Positions 62,829 to 64,000 of a stretch of DNA of 64,000 nucleotides are shown in pieces. The notes beneath the pieces are model-generated. The model saw only the letters and a program-made list of their open reading frames with translations, was not told the origin of the DNA and searched no databases. Location of the stretch: contig VGVG01000004.1 of the NCBI GenBank assembly GCA_016874055.1, positions 49,335 through 113,334 on the forward strand, read 5' to 3'. The stretch is from Gammaproteobacteria bacterium. GTDB lineage: Bacteria > Pseudomonadota > Gammaproteobacteria > Steroidobacterales > Steroidobacteraceae. Each line of letters begins with the position of its first letter. Position 1 is the first letter of the stretch. A program made the position numbers and the translations under genes.

Positions 62829-63870
62829 GATTTATCTCCCAGGGACTCGCGGATCAGATTATAGGCTTCGATGATGAGCTGAGTTTGTTGCTGGGCAAAG
62901 TCGAGCATCGACTCGGGCAAACCATTGGCCTTCAACTTATCCGGATGATGACGGGAAAGCTGTCTGCGATATGAGCGAGTGATCTCCACCATGGATCCGC
63001 CGGGCAACACGCCGGGTACCTGATAGGCCTCCTGCAGCGTCATGCGCACAATCTCGAGTGGGGCGCGTTCTTGCGAACCTATCTTGCCGGAGTGCCCCGT
63101 CGTCGCGCGCTCGCCACCTGCACCACCCGTTTGCTGAGGCGAACTCTCGGACTCCGAGGTGTCTTCGGCAGGCCGATTACAGTCGACTGCATCGCTACAA
63201 TTACCCCATGCGCGATAACGGATGCGTAGTACCGCCTCGACCTGTGCAAACTCCAATCCACCAACACCGAGCATTGCCGCCAGTTTGTTGAGAAGTGGTC
63301 GCGAGAGTCCCTGAAGGTCGCTCCCACCAATCGCCGCACGAATCTGAATCTCGAGGAAGGTACGCAACAAGTCGGGGCGTCCTGCGCAGACGCGACGTAG
63401 TGCCATTAGCGCGCGCTCTTCGTCGTACTCCGTGAGCTTGCCGGCGTTGAAATGGGCGATCGCATGCGCCACTTGCAGATCATCGAGAGCGAAGTCCTTC
63501 ATCACGGCGCGGGCCGCGCGGATGGCACTTTCAGAAACACGACCGTCGCACTTAGCAACTTTCCCCATCACTTCGAAGGTGGTCCGAAAAAATTGCGAGG
63601 ATACGGCCTTCGGGTCTTCGACCGATGGGCCTTCGTCTGTATCCGTGGTCGTCTCCGCATCGGCCGTAAACGGATCGGAATCTTCGACGTAATGGATCTT
63701 GCTCTCCCGAGCTTTAAAAGGCATCGGGCGATGCCGGCGACGCTGCGTTCGACCTCGAGTGTTAGATTGAATCGGGGCGTCAGGCTCGACGGGGCGTGAG
63801 GAGGGGTCTGCGAGACGGTCATCGACGAGGTGCCCTGCAAGCACGCCAAGGGCCTCACCCACGGGGCCAC
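62825..63870 (-). CDS. djlA: DjlA-like co-chaperone (glycine-rich TM segment, TerB-like and C-terminal J domain), N-terminus apparently replaced at an IS junction
   Basis: [24 protein letters not shown] (TM glycine-zipper remnant); [34 protein letters not shown] domain [31 protein letters not shown]. The ORF-track extension to 63937 lies within IS-derived sequence. Confidence 0.8.
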
Positions 63871-63873
63871 CCA

Positions 63874-63999
63874 CTAGTGGACTGTAACGACTGATCTGGA
63901 AGGATCGATTCGCCGTGTTGGATCGAAGTATTTCCATTTCACGGTTTTGGGGGCCTTGTTGTAGTGGCGGATATAGCGCATGAGTTTTCGCTTCAGGTC
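63874..63999 (-). mobile_element. 3' end of an IS630-like transposase gene running off the right edge
   Basis: Reverse strand reads DLKRKLMRYIRHYNKAPKTVKWKYFDPTRRIDPSRSVVTVH*, resembling IS630-family transposase C-termini; stop TAG lies in a CTAG tetranucleotide at the junction with djlA. Confidence 0.65.
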
Positions 64000-64000
64000 A

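Overview
The window is a gene-dense, roughly 58-60% GC chromosomal segment. Gene content and order suggest a gammaproteobacterium: lptD-surA-pdxA-ksgA-apaG-apaH, mreBCD-mrdAB-mltB-rlpA-dac-ybeD-lipBA, murU-amgK, zapA-6S-fau and rplM-rpsI are all present. Nearly all of it is housekeeping. I found no phage, CRISPR array, secretion system or recognisable defence island. The main anomaly is a set of broken genes among intact neighbours: hslO has an in-frame amber codon; rlmI has three frameshifts, two of which compensate and scramble SAM motif I; a DUF486 gene has a -1 shift in a T-run; a ComB-like gene has a stop, a frameshift and a 5' truncation; a Crp/Vfr-like regulator is heavily degraded; and djlA appears truncated at its N-terminus by an IS630-like element at the right edge. 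Other points of interest are a SET-domain lysine methyltransferase with a histone-like K/R tail, a 15-aa Lys/Ala/His microprotein with its own promoter-like region, Shine-Dalgarno site and terminator, a tandem glycine riboswitch with terminator upstream of gcvT-H-PA-PB, a 6S RNA and a tRNA-Gln(CTG). I cannot separate true pseudogenes from sequencing indels without reads. All family assignments come from reading the protein sequences by eye; no database search was run.
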